From NCBI RefSeq assembly GCF_038051995.1, contig NZ_CP150290.1, positions 4,268,001 to 4,332,000 on the forward strand: a stretch of DNA of 64,000 nt. The letters run 5' to 3'. The DNA is from Paenibacillus sp. FSL H8-0537 (GTDB lineage Bacteria; Bacillota; Bacilli; Paenibacillales; Paenibacillaceae). The notes under the pieces were generated by a model, which saw only the letters and a list, made by a program, of their open reading frames with translations, was not told the DNA's origin and did not search any database. Of this stretch, positions 27,029 through 35,706 are shown piece after piece (the first letter of the stretch is position 1; the number at the start of each line of letters is the position of its first letter). A program made the translations under genes and the position numbers.

Positions 27029-28393
27029 CTAACGAACCATCATTGCTGCGTTTCCTGCTGTCAGCACGATTGTGACGGCGAGGAAAAACATCAGGCTAAC
27101 AGCGGCCAGTGCGGCAAACACATAAATCAGCGTCTTGCCAATCGTTTGCAGGCAGGCTACAATCGGCGAATCTCCAAGGGGCTGCATGACAGCAGCGCAT
27201 ACGTTGTAAATAAGCGCCAGCGTCAAAATTTTGATCGCGGGAAAAGCACTTATAAACAGCAGCATAATGACGCCTGCAAGCCCGATTGCATTTTTCGCCA
27301 GCATGGAAGCCGATATGACGGTATCTGCCGCATCCGAGAACATGCGCCCGACGACGGGAACGAAGTTGCCTGTGACGAACTTGGCCGTTCGCATCGTTAC
27401 ACCATCCGTTACCGCTCCCGTCGCCCCCTGCACAGAAACAACGCCAAGGAAAATCGTAACTAGCGCACCCAAAATGGTAATGCTGATGCTCCGCAGCAGA
27501 TTGGCCAGCTGGGTCACCTTGAAGCGCTCGGTCATGGCGCTGACGATGTGCAAAATGGCCGAGAAGAACAAGAGTGGGAATACGAGCGTATAAACAAGCG
27601 TGCCTACGACATGAATCATAAAAATAATGAGTGGGTGCAGCACCGACACCGTCACGACATTGCCCATCGACGCCAGCAGCGCGAGCAGCAGCGGAAGCAT
27701 GGCCAGCATGAATTGGATCATGCTTTCAATCGCTTCCTTGGCATAGCCGATCGCCACATTAAAGCTGTTGACCGTGATGATAAGGATGACCATAAAGGTA
27801 ATGGAGTAAGCTACCTTGCTGACTGCATTGCGCTCGAAGGCGTTTTGCAGCGTTTCCAGCATCATGCTGAACACGGTCAGCGTGACGATTGTGACTAGCA
27901 GCTTGCCATTGTACAGCACCTCATGCAGAAAATAAGACAGCAGTCCTTTCAGCACCGTTTCCAGCTTGAGCCCTTCTCCGCCCGGCAGCAGCATTTGGGC
28001 AAAGCTAGGCAGCTTCTGCTCAGGGAAAAACCCGCCATATTCGTTTTTGAGCTGATTCCAGTATTTCTCCACCGCATCCGTATCCATATCGTTCAGCCCG
28101 CTGCCGGTAAGCTGCCCGAGTGCGGCTTGCGCCTGGGCCTGCTGGGTTTGCTGCTGCATAGACTGCGATTGCTGGCTTTGCGGAGTCTGCTGCGACTGCT
28201 GTGACTGAGGAGAAGACGCCACCTGTGAAGCTAGCTGCTCTGAAGTCTGCTCCGACTGCCAGTCTGACGTTGACGCACCTTGCGCTGCTGCCGCGGAGCT
28301 TGGCACAAGCAGCAAAAAGTACAAAACTGCTGTAAGCACCGTGAGCCAATTGGCGTTCGGCGGATAGGAGCTGCCAGCAAGCTTTATTCTCAA
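27029..28393 (-). CDS. spoIIIAE: Stage III sporulation protein AE
   Basis: A signal peptide is followed by a Gln/Ser-rich extension (about residues 35-90, with repeated SQQ/TPQ) and then eight or so membrane helices. GNVVTVSVLHPLIIFMIHVVG and NFVPVVGRMFSDAADTV fall in the conserved core. SpoIIIAE is the polytopic membrane part of the feeding-tube complex. It overlaps spoIIIAD by 4 bases (ATGA). The Gln-rich leader is longer than usual. Confidence 0.94.
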   Translation of the reverse strand: MRIKLAGSSYPPNANWLTVLTAVLYFLLLVPSSAAAAQGASTSDWQSEQTSEQLASQVASSPQSQQSQQTPQSQQSQSMQQQTQQAQAQAALGQLTGSGLNDMDTDAVEKYWNQLKNEYGGFFPEQKLPSFAQMLLPGGEGLKLETVLKGLLSYFLHEVLYNGKLLVTIVTLTVFSMMLETLQNAFERNAVSKVAYSITFMVILIITVNSFNVAIGYAKEAIESMIQFMLAMLPLLLALLASMGNVVTVSVLHPLIIFMIHVVGTLVYTLVFPLLFFSAILHIVSAMTERFKVTQLANLLRSISITILGALVTIFLGVVSVQGATGAVTDGVTMRTAKFVTGNFVPVVGRMFSDAADTVISASMLAKNAIGLAGVIMLLFISAFPAIKILTLALIYNVCAAVMQPLGDSPIVACLQTIGKTLIYVFAALAAVSLMFFLAVTIVLTAGNAAMMVR

Positions 28394-28794
28394 CTGGCTC
28401 CTCCCCCTGTCGGCAGCAGGTTGATGACTGTTTCGATAATGACGCTGATAATCGGCACCGCCATGACGAGAATTAATATTTTTCCAGCGAATTCGATTTT
28501 CGACGCAATGCTTTCCTGTCCGGCATCTCTGACAATTTGAGCGCCAAATTCAGCAATGTAGGCGATACCTATTATTTTCAGCACCGTCTTCAAATAAATA
28601 GAGGGGATGCCGGAGCGATTCGCCAAATCAGAAAGCACCGCAATAACGGAATCGATTTTGCCAAGCAGGAACAGAAAAATAAAGAGGCCAGTAAATGCCG
28701 CAAGCAGGAAAGCGAACAGCGGCTTTTGCTCTCGAACGACAAGGATGAGGACTGTTGCGATCAGCCCAAGACCGACGATTTGAATGATTTCCAC
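28390..28794 (-). CDS. spoIIIAD: Stage III sporulation protein AD
   Basis: This 134-residue membrane protein has four predicted helices. IVGLGLIATVLILVVREQKP and VLKIIGIAYIAEFGAQIVRDAGQ (in two helices) are conserved. It is part of the SpoIIIA channel complex in the mother-cell membrane. It overlaps spoIIIAE. Confidence 0.94.
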   Translation of the reverse strand: MEIIQIVGLGLIATVLILVVREQKPLFAFLLAAFTGLFIFLFLLGKIDSVIAVLSDLANRSGIPSIYLKTVLKIIGIAYIAEFGAQIVRDAGQESIASKIEFAGKILILVMAVPIISVIIETVINLLPTGGGAS

Positions 28795-28830
28795 TTCGCT
28801 TCACCTACTTGCGGCTTCTCTTCAAGCTAG

Positions 28831-29034
28831 CTACTGGAACAGAAAAATCGTTTTAATTTCCTGAAACAGCTCGTTCAGCATGCGTACGACCATAAACAAC
28901 ACGACAACAAAGCCGATTAATGTCACCCAATGCGCCATATCTTCCTTCCCCATCTGCTTAAGCACCGTATGAATCATCGCAATGATAATTCCGATACCGG
29001 CTATTTGGAAAATGGCGCTCACATCCATATTCAT
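28831..29034 (-). CDS. spoIIIAC: Stage III sporulation protein AC
   Basis: This 67-residue protein has two membrane helices (IFQIAGIGIIIAMIHTVLKQ and WVTLIGFVVVLFMVVRML). DVSAIFQIAGIGI and the ending IKTIFLFQ match the SpoIIIAC family end to end. It lies 15 bp after spoIIIAB. Confidence 0.93.
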   Translation of the reverse strand: MNMDVSAIFQIAGIGIIIAMIHTVLKQMGKEDMAHWVTLIGFVVVLFMVVRMLNELFQEIKTIFLFQ

Positions 29035-29049
29035 TTCCGCGGCACCCCA

Positions 29050-29568
29050 TTAAACCATCAAAATAACGAGCAGCACGGCGATTAAAACGCCGAGGCTTTT
29101 CCACATCGTCTCATACCTCGCCTGATCTTCCCGTGCCGAATCTTCCTCCGCCTTCAGTTGAATGAGCGCCAGCTTCAAATGCTTAAGCTGATCCTCACGA
29201 TCGCTTATACCGAGCGTCGAGCCCAGACGGATCAACACCGCCTGCTCGCTTGCCCGCATGGCCGTTGCTCCCCAAATCTCTCGAACAGCCCGTTCCCAGC
29301 TTTCGCGAAAGGAAAGCCCTTCGTCGCTCGCAAGCCCTTCGGAGGCAAGCATCAGCATCCGGTTAAGTGGATTCGGAACAAAAGCTGCGGTTCGGGATAG
29401 CGCCTCTGGCAGCGGTGTATGCCCGTAGCCAATTTCGGTTTCGAGCCTCTGCAGCGCATGAGCGGTCTGGCGAAGCTGCCGGGGCCTTGCAGCAAAACGC
29501 GCCGCCTGCTGGAAGCCTAGCATCGTTCCGGCGAACAAAATCAGCAGCGCGCCAAGCAGCTTCAGCAC
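29050..29568 (-). CDS. spoIIIAB: Stage III sporulation protein AB
   Basis: The start at GTG 29568 gives VLKLLGALLILFAGTMLGFQ, matching the family's N-terminal membrane helix, and a total of 172 residues. ETEIGYGHTPLPEALSRTA is diagnostic. The frame extends to 29670 inside spoIIIAA without homology. The start overlaps the spoIIIAA stop by 7 bases, so translation is probably coupled. Confidence 0.93.
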   Translation of the reverse strand: MLKLLGALLILFAGTMLGFQQAARFAARPRQLRQTAHALQRLETEIGYGHTPLPEALSRTAAFVPNPLNRMLMLASEGLASDEGLSFRESWERAVREIWGATAMRASEQAVLIRLGSTLGISDREDQLKHLKLALIQLKAEEDSAREDQARYETMWKSLGVLIAVLLVILMV

Positions 29569-30617
29569 ATGGCATCGCCTCGCATCAGCCCGGAAAACAG
29601 CGGCGCAGCATCTTTGGCTAATCGCGGCACTGCTGTTGTTGGCTCGCGCGCCGCCCAGCCTCTTATGCAAGCTTCCGCCGTAAGCACCCGGTGCATAATG
29701 CCCGAAGGCGTTCGGCGCAGCTCAACAATAAGGGAGAATGCCCCTTCCTCTAGCAGCGAGCGCAATACAGGCCGTCCTCTAGCATCCTCAGCATCATACG
29801 CATGAGCTGTCGCTATGACGCTGACTCCGGCATGGCTGGCTTCCCGAATCGCCTCGCCATCCTCAGGCCTTCCAATTTCATCCGCAATAATGACATCCGG
29901 CGACATCGAGCGCAGCAGCATCATCATTCCTTCCGCCTTGGGACAAGCATCCATGACGTCGGAGCGCGGTCCAATATCAAAGGTGGGAATCCCTCGCACA
30001 CAAGCAGCTATTTCGGAGCGCTCGTCCACGATTGCAACTTTCTTGCCCGGCCAGCTTGCCGCATCCCCGCCTCCCCATAAACCGTAGCTGACGGATCTTG
30101 CAATATCGCGAACGAGCGTCGTCTTGCCCTGCTGGGGCGGGGCGAGCACCAACGTGGAGCGAATCGTTTTGCGCGAGCGATCGAGCAGCTTCGGCATGAG
30201 CGGAGTTGCTGAGCCGGGAACCTCCCTGGCAATCCGAATATTAAAGGCGCCTATTTCACGAATGCCGCGAACGCTGCCGTTATCGAGAACGGTACGCCCT
30301 GCAAGTCCTACCCGATGTCCGCCTGCGACTGTAATGAAGCCCCGCCTGAGCTCCTCCTCCATTGCATACAAGGAATAATTGGTCATCCGCTCCAGCAGCT
30401 TGCGGCAAAGGTCAGCAGTAGGCTTGTACGCTCCGCCTGCTTGGGTTAAGAGCGTGCCATCGTTTGCAGCGAAACGCGATTGGCCTGCCATGCCAATTTC
30501 CAGCGGGCGCCCTTCGCGAATCCGTATCTCTTCCAGCTGCTCCTGAACCTCCGCAGGCAGCCGTTCCAATATCGCTTTCAGCTCTAGCGGCAGCAAATGC
30601 GTAATGCGGCTAAGCAT
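29562..30617 (-). CDS. spoIIIAA: Stage III sporulation protein AA (secretion-type ATPase)
   Basis: Walker A is VLAPPQQGKTTLVRDIARS and Walker B is PDVIIADEIGRPED, with HAGVSVIATAHA following. It is the cytoplasmic ATPase of the SpoIIIA complex, related to type II/IV secretion ATPases. The 351-residue length is slightly longer than B. subtilis SpoIIIAA. It is the first gene of the eight-gene operon. Confidence 0.95.
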   Translation of the reverse strand: MLSRITHLLPLELKAILERLPAEVQEQLEEIRIREGRPLEIGMAGQSRFAANDGTLLTQAGGAYKPTADLCRKLLERMTNYSLYAMEEELRRGFITVAGGHRVGLAGRTVLDNGSVRGIREIGAFNIRIAREVPGSATPLMPKLLDRSRKTIRSTLVLAPPQQGKTTLVRDIARSVSYGLWGGGDAASWPGKKVAIVDERSEIAACVRGIPTFDIGPRSDVMDACPKAEGMMMLLRSMSPDVIIADEIGRPEDGEAIREASHAGVSVIATAHAYDAEDARGRPVLRSLLEEGAFSLIVELRRTPSGIMHRVLTAEACIRGWAAREPTTAVPRLAKDAAPLFSGLMRGDAMC

Positions 30618-30655
30618 GCGTTCATCACTCCCGGATGTTTGTCCTTAGTCCTTTA

Positions 30656-30685
30656 ATATGTATGCTTGGCCAGCTAAAATATGTC
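30656..30685 (-). promoter_or_regulatory. Sigma-E promoter of the spoIIIA operon
   Basis: On the minus strand GACATATT (-35) is separated by 13 bp from CATACATAT (-10). This is an excellent match to the sigma-E consensus (kcATATT, N13-15, CATACAnT). It lies about 40 bp upstream of spoIIIAA, as expected for mother-cell expression. Confidence 0.8.
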
Positions 30686-30713
30686 CAACTGGATCGAAAT
30701 TGCTAGATTAGAT

Positions 30714-30797
30714 TTATTTAACTAGGAGTACAGCGACTCCTATTACGAGGCCAGCAGCAAAATATAGAAATGGCCCTAGTACTCGGAACGGCGCCAA
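30714..30797 (-). CDS. Candidate 27-residue membrane peptide after yqhV
   Basis: A TTG at 30797 begins 6 bp after the yqhV stop. It encodes a very hydrophobic single-helix peptide (LGPFLYFAAGLVIGVAVLLV) with a Lys end and a TAA stop. There is no good SD, so expression would rely on coupling to yqhV. The composition is strikingly membrane-like, but the length makes the call uncertain. Confidence 0.3.
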   Translation of the reverse strand: MAPFRVLGPFLYFAAGLVIGVAVLLVK

Positions 30798-30803
30798 TTC
30801 TCG

Positions 30804-31070
30804 TTATTTTTTCAAAATACCAATCATTAGACATAGAATGCCAGCCGCTACCCAGAGAAATTTGCTATAGGACAGCTTGTCTGCGAGCCCTACCAAACCA
30901 ATCGTCGTAGTCGCAATCAAAATAAGCGGCCCTACAAGCGCCAAAGAGGAATTGACGACCAGCGCCTTGTCGATCTGATTGAGTTTAAGCATAATAATTG
31001 CCGCGCAAATTTCGATGGTTCCCGAGGCAAGGCGCAAGGAGGCCATTGCCAGCACGATTTTATTCAGCAT
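30804..31070 (-). CDS. yqhV: DUF2619 membrane protein YqhV
   Basis: This 88-residue protein has three hydrophobic helices. LRLASGTIEICAAIIMLKLN and NSSLALVGPLILIATTTIGL are typical of DUF2619 (YqhV in B. subtilis, located beside spoIIIAA). Function is unknown. It is transcribed toward spoIIIAA, whose promoter lies in the gap. Confidence 0.85.
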   Translation of the reverse strand: MLNKIVLAMASLRLASGTIEICAAIIMLKLNQIDKALVVNSSLALVGPLILIATTTIGLVGLADKLSYSKFLWVAAGILCLMIGILKK

Positions 31071-31232
31071 AAAAATCCACCTCCACCCTTGTCCAGCCGA
31101 CCTGTTTCTAGCTTATGCAGCAGACCTCCGCGTTCATAACCACTGTATCCCGGGACACATGCCCAGAAGGATGTGCATATATTGCAGGCATAAGGCTAGG
31201 AGAAGTTAAGGTAAAGAAAGGCGGATAATGAC

Positions 31233-31949
31233 ATGCAGGTTGAGGTCATATCAAGCGTGAATGAAGCCAGCCAGGCGCGCTTTCATCATAAAACAGCCAT
31301 CGTTGTGGATGTATTGCGGGCAGGCAGCACGATTGTGACGGCGCTTGCGGCTGGGGCCGAAGCCATCGTTCCGGTGGAAACGGTCATGGAGGCCAAAGCA
31401 GCGCAGATGGCGGGGGATTTATTAGGGGGAGAACGATTTTGCCGAAAAATATCCGGCTTTGACCTTGGCAATTCGCCTGACGAATATGAAGCCTCTGCGG
31501 TACGCGCCCGCCGTATTATATTAACTACAACGAACGGAACGCGCGCGCTGCAAAAGTCCGCCCGTGCCGATTACGTATTGACAGCTGCACTAATGAACGC
31601 TGCTGCCTGTGCCCGTGCGGCGCTATCGCTGCGGCGCGATGTCGTCATTTTATGCGCGGGCTATAATGATGCGTTTGCTGCCGAGGATGGCTTTGGCGCT
31701 GGGCTGCTGCTTGAACGGATGACGCAGGCAGGCATGAACGCTTTGGAACTGGACGACTTCGCACTCGCTATGCTGGGCTTCTATCGCAGCCGCAGTGCTT
31801 ACGCACTCGAAACACTCGCCTCTGGCGCAACTGGCAAGCGGCTGCTTAAGCTTGGTCTCCAGCGGGACATTGAGGCATGCGCAGAAATCGATATTTATAA
31901 AGACGTTCCCATACTGCAAGGAGAGAAGCTTGTGCTGCTGACGCGCTGA
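31233..31949 (+). CDS. comB: 2-phosphosulfolactate phosphatase (ComB family)
   Basis: The 238-residue protein has AIVVDVLRAGSTIVTALAAG, FDLGNSPDEY, LTTTNGTRAL and VVILCAGYNDAFAAEDGFGA, all characteristic of ComB. The family dephosphorylates 2-phosphosulfolactate to sulfolactate. In spore formers this can relate to 3-sulfolactate made in developing spores. An AAGGCGG SD lies 10 nt before the ATG. It is a single gene, on the plus strand unlike its neighbours. Confidence 0.88.
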   Translation: MQVEVISSVNEASQARFHHKTAIVVDVLRAGSTIVTALAAGAEAIVPVETVMEAKAAQMAGDLLGGERFCRKISGFDLGNSPDEYEASAVRARRIILTTTNGTRALQKSARADYVLTAALMNAAACARAALSLRRDVVILCAGYNDAFAAEDGFGAGLLLERMTQAGMNALELDDFALAMLGFYRSRSAYALETLASGATGKRLLKLGLQRDIEACAEIDIYKDVPILQGEKLVLLTR

Positions 31950-31958
31950 TTGCACCAT

Positions 31959-32003
31959 AAAAAAAAGGCAGACTACGGTGAGAAAATCACCCGCTAGTCT
32001 GCC
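31959..32003 (-). terminator. Terminator shared by comB and the APH-family gene
   Basis: GGCAGACTA pairs with TAGTCTGCC around a second hairpin (GGTGA/TCACC). A T8 run follows on the minus strand and a weaker CTATTCTC on the plus strand. Confidence 0.75.
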
Positions 32004-32022
32004 CTATTCTCGCTGTAGACTG

Positions 32023-32880
32023 CTACTCCAGCACAAGCGACTTATTGATATATTTATTTTCTATTATTTTGCAATTCATACGTTCGATCGTTGACTCGTC
32101 TTTAGGGATTGGCGCGAATCTATAGAGCAGCAGCCATCTGAGGCACGCAATAGCTTCAAAGATTAGCAATTCTTCCTTATCAAATTTACTTTGTGCCAAA
32201 TACGCATTTTGGAATACCGTGGCTAATTGCTCCCCATTGTATAAATAAATTAAAAAGCTCGTCCAGGCAAAATCATATCTGGTATCCCCTAGTTGTCCAT
32301 TGGTCCAGTCAATTATCGTGTACTTCCCTTGATTTTCTACTACGTTGCCTAAGTTGAAGTCACCGTGAATAAATGTATTTTGCTGCAAATCCGAGCCATT
32401 AATTAGCTCTATTAAATCCGCTTGGATATCTGGATGCTCTTCAATTTGCGGGTAAAAATAACTGATAAAATCGTATTTTCTATGAAGCAGAGGATCTAAT
32501 TCCTGATCGGATACTTTATGGATGTCCAACAATAAATGAGCTAAATTCTCTACATGCTGATTTTTTATTTGGGAAAGCGGGCTGCCATCGTAGCTGGTTA
32601 ACAGGGCTTTATGCCCAGAAGCGGTATAACCCCATCCGTAAGCAGTGGAAACAGAAATGCCAATATTTCGAAGCGTTTGCAGCAGAATATATTGAAAATG
32701 AACATCTGGATCGGAATCCTTGTCCCATATTTTTAGAACGAAGCTGTCCGCAACAGACGAAAATTTCCACACATTAGCCTCCAGTCCACCCGGCATGCTG
32801 CTGCAGGTTAGTTCTTGTTTCAGCAGCTCATTCATGAAGCTCGTGCTGTCAGCCCAAATCATCTCACTTAAGCACTCCAA
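32023..32880 (-). CDS. Aminoglycoside phosphotransferase-family (APH) protein
   Basis: The catalytic loop IHGDFNLGNVV and the metal-binding segment IIDWTNGQLGDTRYDFAW identify the APH/choline-kinase fold. The Gly-rich N-lobe part (MPGGLEANVWKF, then SFVLKIWDK) is intact. It is predicted to phosphorylate a small molecule; the substrate cannot be inferred, and resistance is only one option. The frame extends to 32910, but an AAGGAAGGGG SD favours TTG at 32880 (LECLSEMIWADS). Confidence 0.82.
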   Translation of the reverse strand: MECLSEMIWADSTSFMNELLKQELTCSSMPGGLEANVWKFSSVADSFVLKIWDKDSDPDVHFQYILLQTLRNIGISVSTAYGWGYTASGHKALLTSYDGSPLSQIKNQHVENLAHLLLDIHKVSDQELDPLLHRKYDFISYFYPQIEEHPDIQADLIELINGSDLQQNTFIHGDFNLGNVVENQGKYTIIDWTNGQLGDTRYDFAWTSFLIYLYNGEQLATVFQNAYLAQSKFDKEELLIFEAIACLRWLLLYRFAPIPKDESTIERMNCKIIENKYINKSLVLE

Positions 32881-32956
32881 ACCAATCACCCCTTCCTTTA
32901 GATTAATCATATCTGATCCTAGCTGATCGTACTACTCTATATGTCCCCCGAGACGC

Positions 32957-32991
32957 AAAAAAAGGCAAAGAGCGTTTGCTCCTTGCCTTTT
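32957..32991 (-). terminator. Terminator after lysC
   Basis: AAAAGGCAAGGAGC pairs with GCTCTTTGCCTTTT around AAAC, with a T7 run on the minus strand. Confidence 0.8.
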
Positions 32992-33022
32992 CCCCTATGT
33001 CTCTTGCGTTTATTCAAGTTGT

Positions 33023-34276
33023 CTAACGGCGATCCTGCGGCCCGCCAACGAAAGCTTGCTCAGCTGTATCCAAACCATATGCCGTATGCAGCGCACGAAC
33101 CACTTCTTGCAGTGGTTCAGCATCGATAACGCAGGAAAGTCTGATTTCAGATGTGCTGACCATCTTAATGCTAATGCCCAGACCCGAAATCGCTGCGAAC
33201 ATCGTAGCAGCAACGCCTGGATTGCTGACCATGCCAGCACCGACGATTGAAACTTTAACCAAATTGTCTTCGGAAGTTACTTTGCTGTAAGGGAGCTCTC
33301 CGTGCAGATTTTCAATCACTGCAACCGCTTTGTCTTTATCATCGAGCGAAAGCGTGAAGGAGAAGTCGGCTGTGCCGTCCTGTACGCCGCTTTGCACAAT
33401 AATATCTACATCCACGCCATTGTTTGCAAGCGCGCCAAATACTGTCGCGAGCACGCCTGGCAAATCTGGAACGCCCAGAATGCTGATTCTAGCTACATTT
33501 TTATCGAATGCAATACCGCGAACGACAGCGCCTTGTTCCATCGTTACTTCCTCCTTTACACTTGTACCTTCGTTGTAGGTAAAGCTTGAACGAACAACTA
33601 ACTTTACGTTGTTATGCTTTGCGTATTCAACCGCGCGTGGATGAAGCACAGCAGCTCCCAGATGGGCAAGCTCCAGCATTTCATCATACGAGATTTCATC
33701 CAGCTTGCGAGCGCATTTCACAACGCGCGGATCGGTCGAATAAATACCGTCCACATCGGTGTAAATCTCGCACACATCCGCTTTAACCGCAGCTGCTAGT
33801 GCAACCGCCGTCGTATCGGAGCCGCCGCGTCCCAGCGTCGTAATGTCGCCATCCTCGGACATGCCTTGAAAACCGGCTACGATAACAATATGACCAGCAT
33901 CCAATTCCTTGTTCATACGATCCGTACGAATATCTGTAATTTTCGCCTTGCTGTGAACAGCATCTGTACGAATTCCCGCCTGCCAGCCTGTCAACGAAAC
34001 GGCGTGGTGTCCCAACTGGTGAATCGTCATCGACAAAAGCGCTACCGATATTTGCTCGCCAGTCGTAAGCAGCATATCCATCTCGCGCGCTGGCGGATTA
34101 GGATTAAGCAGCTTCGATTGGTCGATCAAATCATCCGTTGTATCCCCCATTGCTGATACAACAACGACAACGCGGTTTCCCGCTTGCCTATTTTCAATAA
34201 TTCGTTTTGCTACCCGTTGCATCCGCTCCGGCGTTCCCACCGAGCTTCCGCCAAACTTCATCACTATAGACGACAA
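33023..34276 (-). CDS. lysC: Aspartate kinase
   Basis: The kinase domain has IVMKFGGSSVGTPERM, LLTTGEQIS and TTLGRGGSDTTAVALAAA. Two C-terminal ACT domains follow (ILGVPDLPGVLATVFGALA and VSIVGAGMVSNPGVAATMF), which bind feedback amino acids. It makes aspartyl phosphate for the Lys/Met/Thr and diaminopimelate pathway. The frame runs to 34369, but a GGGAGTGAG SD points to TTG at 34276, giving 417 residues. No lysine riboswitch is seen in the short leader. Confidence 0.93.
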   Translation of the reverse strand: MSSIVMKFGGSSVGTPERMQRVAKRIIENRQAGNRVVVVVSAMGDTTDDLIDQSKLLNPNPPAREMDMLLTTGEQISVALLSMTIHQLGHHAVSLTGWQAGIRTDAVHSKAKITDIRTDRMNKELDAGHIVIVAGFQGMSEDGDITTLGRGGSDTTAVALAAAVKADVCEIYTDVDGIYSTDPRVVKCARKLDEISYDEMLELAHLGAAVLHPRAVEYAKHNNVKLVVRSSFTYNEGTSVKEEVTMEQGAVVRGIAFDKNVARISILGVPDLPGVLATVFGALANNGVDVDIIVQSGVQDGTADFSFTLSLDDKDKAVAVIENLHGELPYSKVTSEDNLVKVSIVGAGMVSNPGVAATMFAAISGLGISIKMVSTSEIRLSCVIDAEPLQEVVRALHTAYGLDTAEQAFVGGPQDRR

Positions 34277-34392
34277 AGCTGACTCACTCCCAACCTTGAC
34301 ATATACATACAAGTCAATATTATAGCACAACCGCAACGCATCTGGGTATATCCCATCACAAAAATACAAGCAAACTTCACAGCTTAAGCATG

Positions 34393-35226
34393 CTATTTGG
34401 AAACATCGGTGTCGAAATACCTTGTTGAAATTTCCAAATAAGTACCGTCCTTTTTCATATCTGCAAGCGCCCCGTTGACGGCTAGAACAAGCTCATCATG
34501 CCCTTTCGTAAACAGAGCGCCGCTTGCCGTTGCCTCCGACATTTCATCCACAATTTTGAGCGGCATCTCTGGCTGGCGATGCTTTAAATCCAAATACGTT
34601 AAACCATCATTTACCGTTGCATCCACTTCTCCTGTCAGCAGCAAAGATATCGCCTCATCAAAGCCTGTGGTAGACACAATTTCCGCGCCGTACCGCTGTG
34701 CGATATCAAGCAAATTGCTTCGCAGCGCTTGCGCCGCCTTTTTCCCGTTTAAGTCCGAAAGCTTCTTGATGTCCGTGTTATCCTGCTTCACAATTAGCAC
34801 AATATGGGAGTAAATGTAAGGATCGGAAAACTGATATTGCTCCAGTCGATCCTCCCGAATGCTGACTTGATTAAAAACAACATCAAATTTCTTCGCATCC
34901 AGTCCCGTAAATATTTCATGCCATGGCGTTTCGATAAATTCAGGCTCCACGCCAATACGTTTGCTGATTTCCTCAGCTATCTCTACATCGAATCCGACAA
35001 GCTTGCCGTTTTCGTCATGATAAGTAAATGGAGCATACTTTCCTTCCGTTCCAATACGCAGCTTTCCCTTTGCTTGAACAGCCTCCAAGGAGTTTTGTCC
35101 ACTAGGCGCGGCGGCCTCCGCACTTGCAGCCGGCTTAATCGTTTCTTGCCGCTCAGGCCCCGTGCCACATGCCACCAGCAAAAACCAACAGGCCAGCAGC
35201 AGAAAAACAAAGCTTTTTCTTGCCAT
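34393..35226 (-). CDS. Amino-acid ABC transporter solute-binding lipoprotein (orphan)
   Basis: A signal peptide with lipobox LLVACG (Cys about 20) is followed by a linker and the family 3 solute-binding fold. Its segments include GKLRIGTEGKYAPFTYHDENG, LVGFDVEIAEEISKRIG, FDVVFNQVSIREDRL and the later DATVNDGLTYLDL. It binds a polar amino acid, perhaps cystine or similar. No permease or ATPase gene is adjacent, so it must work with components encoded elsewhere or act as a sensor. It follows a promoter region full of tandem repeats. Confidence 0.88.
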   Translation of the reverse strand: MARKSFVFLLLACWFLLVACGTGPERQETIKPAASAEAAAPSGQNSLEAVQAKGKLRIGTEGKYAPFTYHDENGKLVGFDVEIAEEISKRIGVEPEFIETPWHEIFTGLDAKKFDVVFNQVSIREDRLEQYQFSDPYIYSHIVLIVKQDNTDIKKLSDLNGKKAAQALRSNLLDIAQRYGAEIVSTTGFDEAISLLLTGEVDATVNDGLTYLDLKHRQPEMPLKIVDEMSEATASGALFTKGHDELVLAVNGALADMKKDGTYLEISTRYFDTDVSK

Positions 35227-35359
35227 TCACTCTACTCCTCTACGTCGTCGCTAGATTCATGAGCTTAACTATTATATTGAATGTTACAATAGCAAGCCTT
35301 TATCCATCAATGCTTTTTACGAGAAATTTGAGAAGTTCGTGTGAAGTTATACCCATTTA

Positions 35360-35650
35360 CAAGCGTAAACGGCTATCGCCGTCCTCTGGCGGCAAAGCAC
35401 CGTTTCGCGTAGAAATATAGAGAAGGTATCGCGCAATGCTATACTTTCCTATATTTCAAGCGTAAACGGCTATCGCCGTCCTCTGGCGGCAAAGCACCGT
35501 TTCGCGTAGAAATATAGAGAAGGTATCGCGCAATGCTATACTTTCCTATATTTCAAGCGTAAACGGCTATCGCCAATCTTTAGCGGCGCGGAGCGTTTCA
35601 TTCCGAGAAGTATAGCGAAGGGTTCGAAACATCATATCCTTTCCTATATT
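35360..35650 (+). repeat. Three tandem 97-bp units of the dispersed cruciform repeat (copies C, D, E)
   Basis: Units at 35360-35456 and 35457-35553 are identical over 97 bp. The third (35554-35650) is diverged but keeps CAAGCGTAAACGGCTATCGC, AGCGGC and TTTCCTATATTT. The core has nested inverted repeats: CGGC-TATC-GCCG, GCCG-TCCTCT-GGCGGC and flanking AAACGG/CCGTTT. They fill most of the gene-free stretch 35227-35706. Confidence 0.9.
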
Positions 35651-35653
35651 TTG

Positions 35654-35694
35654 AAAAAAAGCTGCTCCAAGGGGTGTTGCCCCTTGAAACAGCT
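35654..35694 (-). terminator. Terminator after efp
   Basis: CAGCTGTTTCAAGGGG pairs with CCCCTTGGAGCAGC around CAACA, followed by a T7 run on the minus strand. Confidence 0.85.
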
Positions 35695-35706
35695 GATTGC
35701 CATCTC

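Noticed and set aside
32023..32880. Antibiotic resistance call for the APH-family gene
   Set aside because: The fold is clear, but the same fold serves many small-molecule kinases; nothing in the context points to aminoglycosides.
34277..34392. Lysine riboswitch before lysC
   Set aside because: The leader is too short and shows none of the conserved lysine riboswitch elements.
35360..35650. Possible CRISPR array or phage att repeats at the 97-bp units
   Set aside because: The units are contiguous without spacers, and no integrase or phage gene is present; they match dispersed single copies elsewhere in the window.
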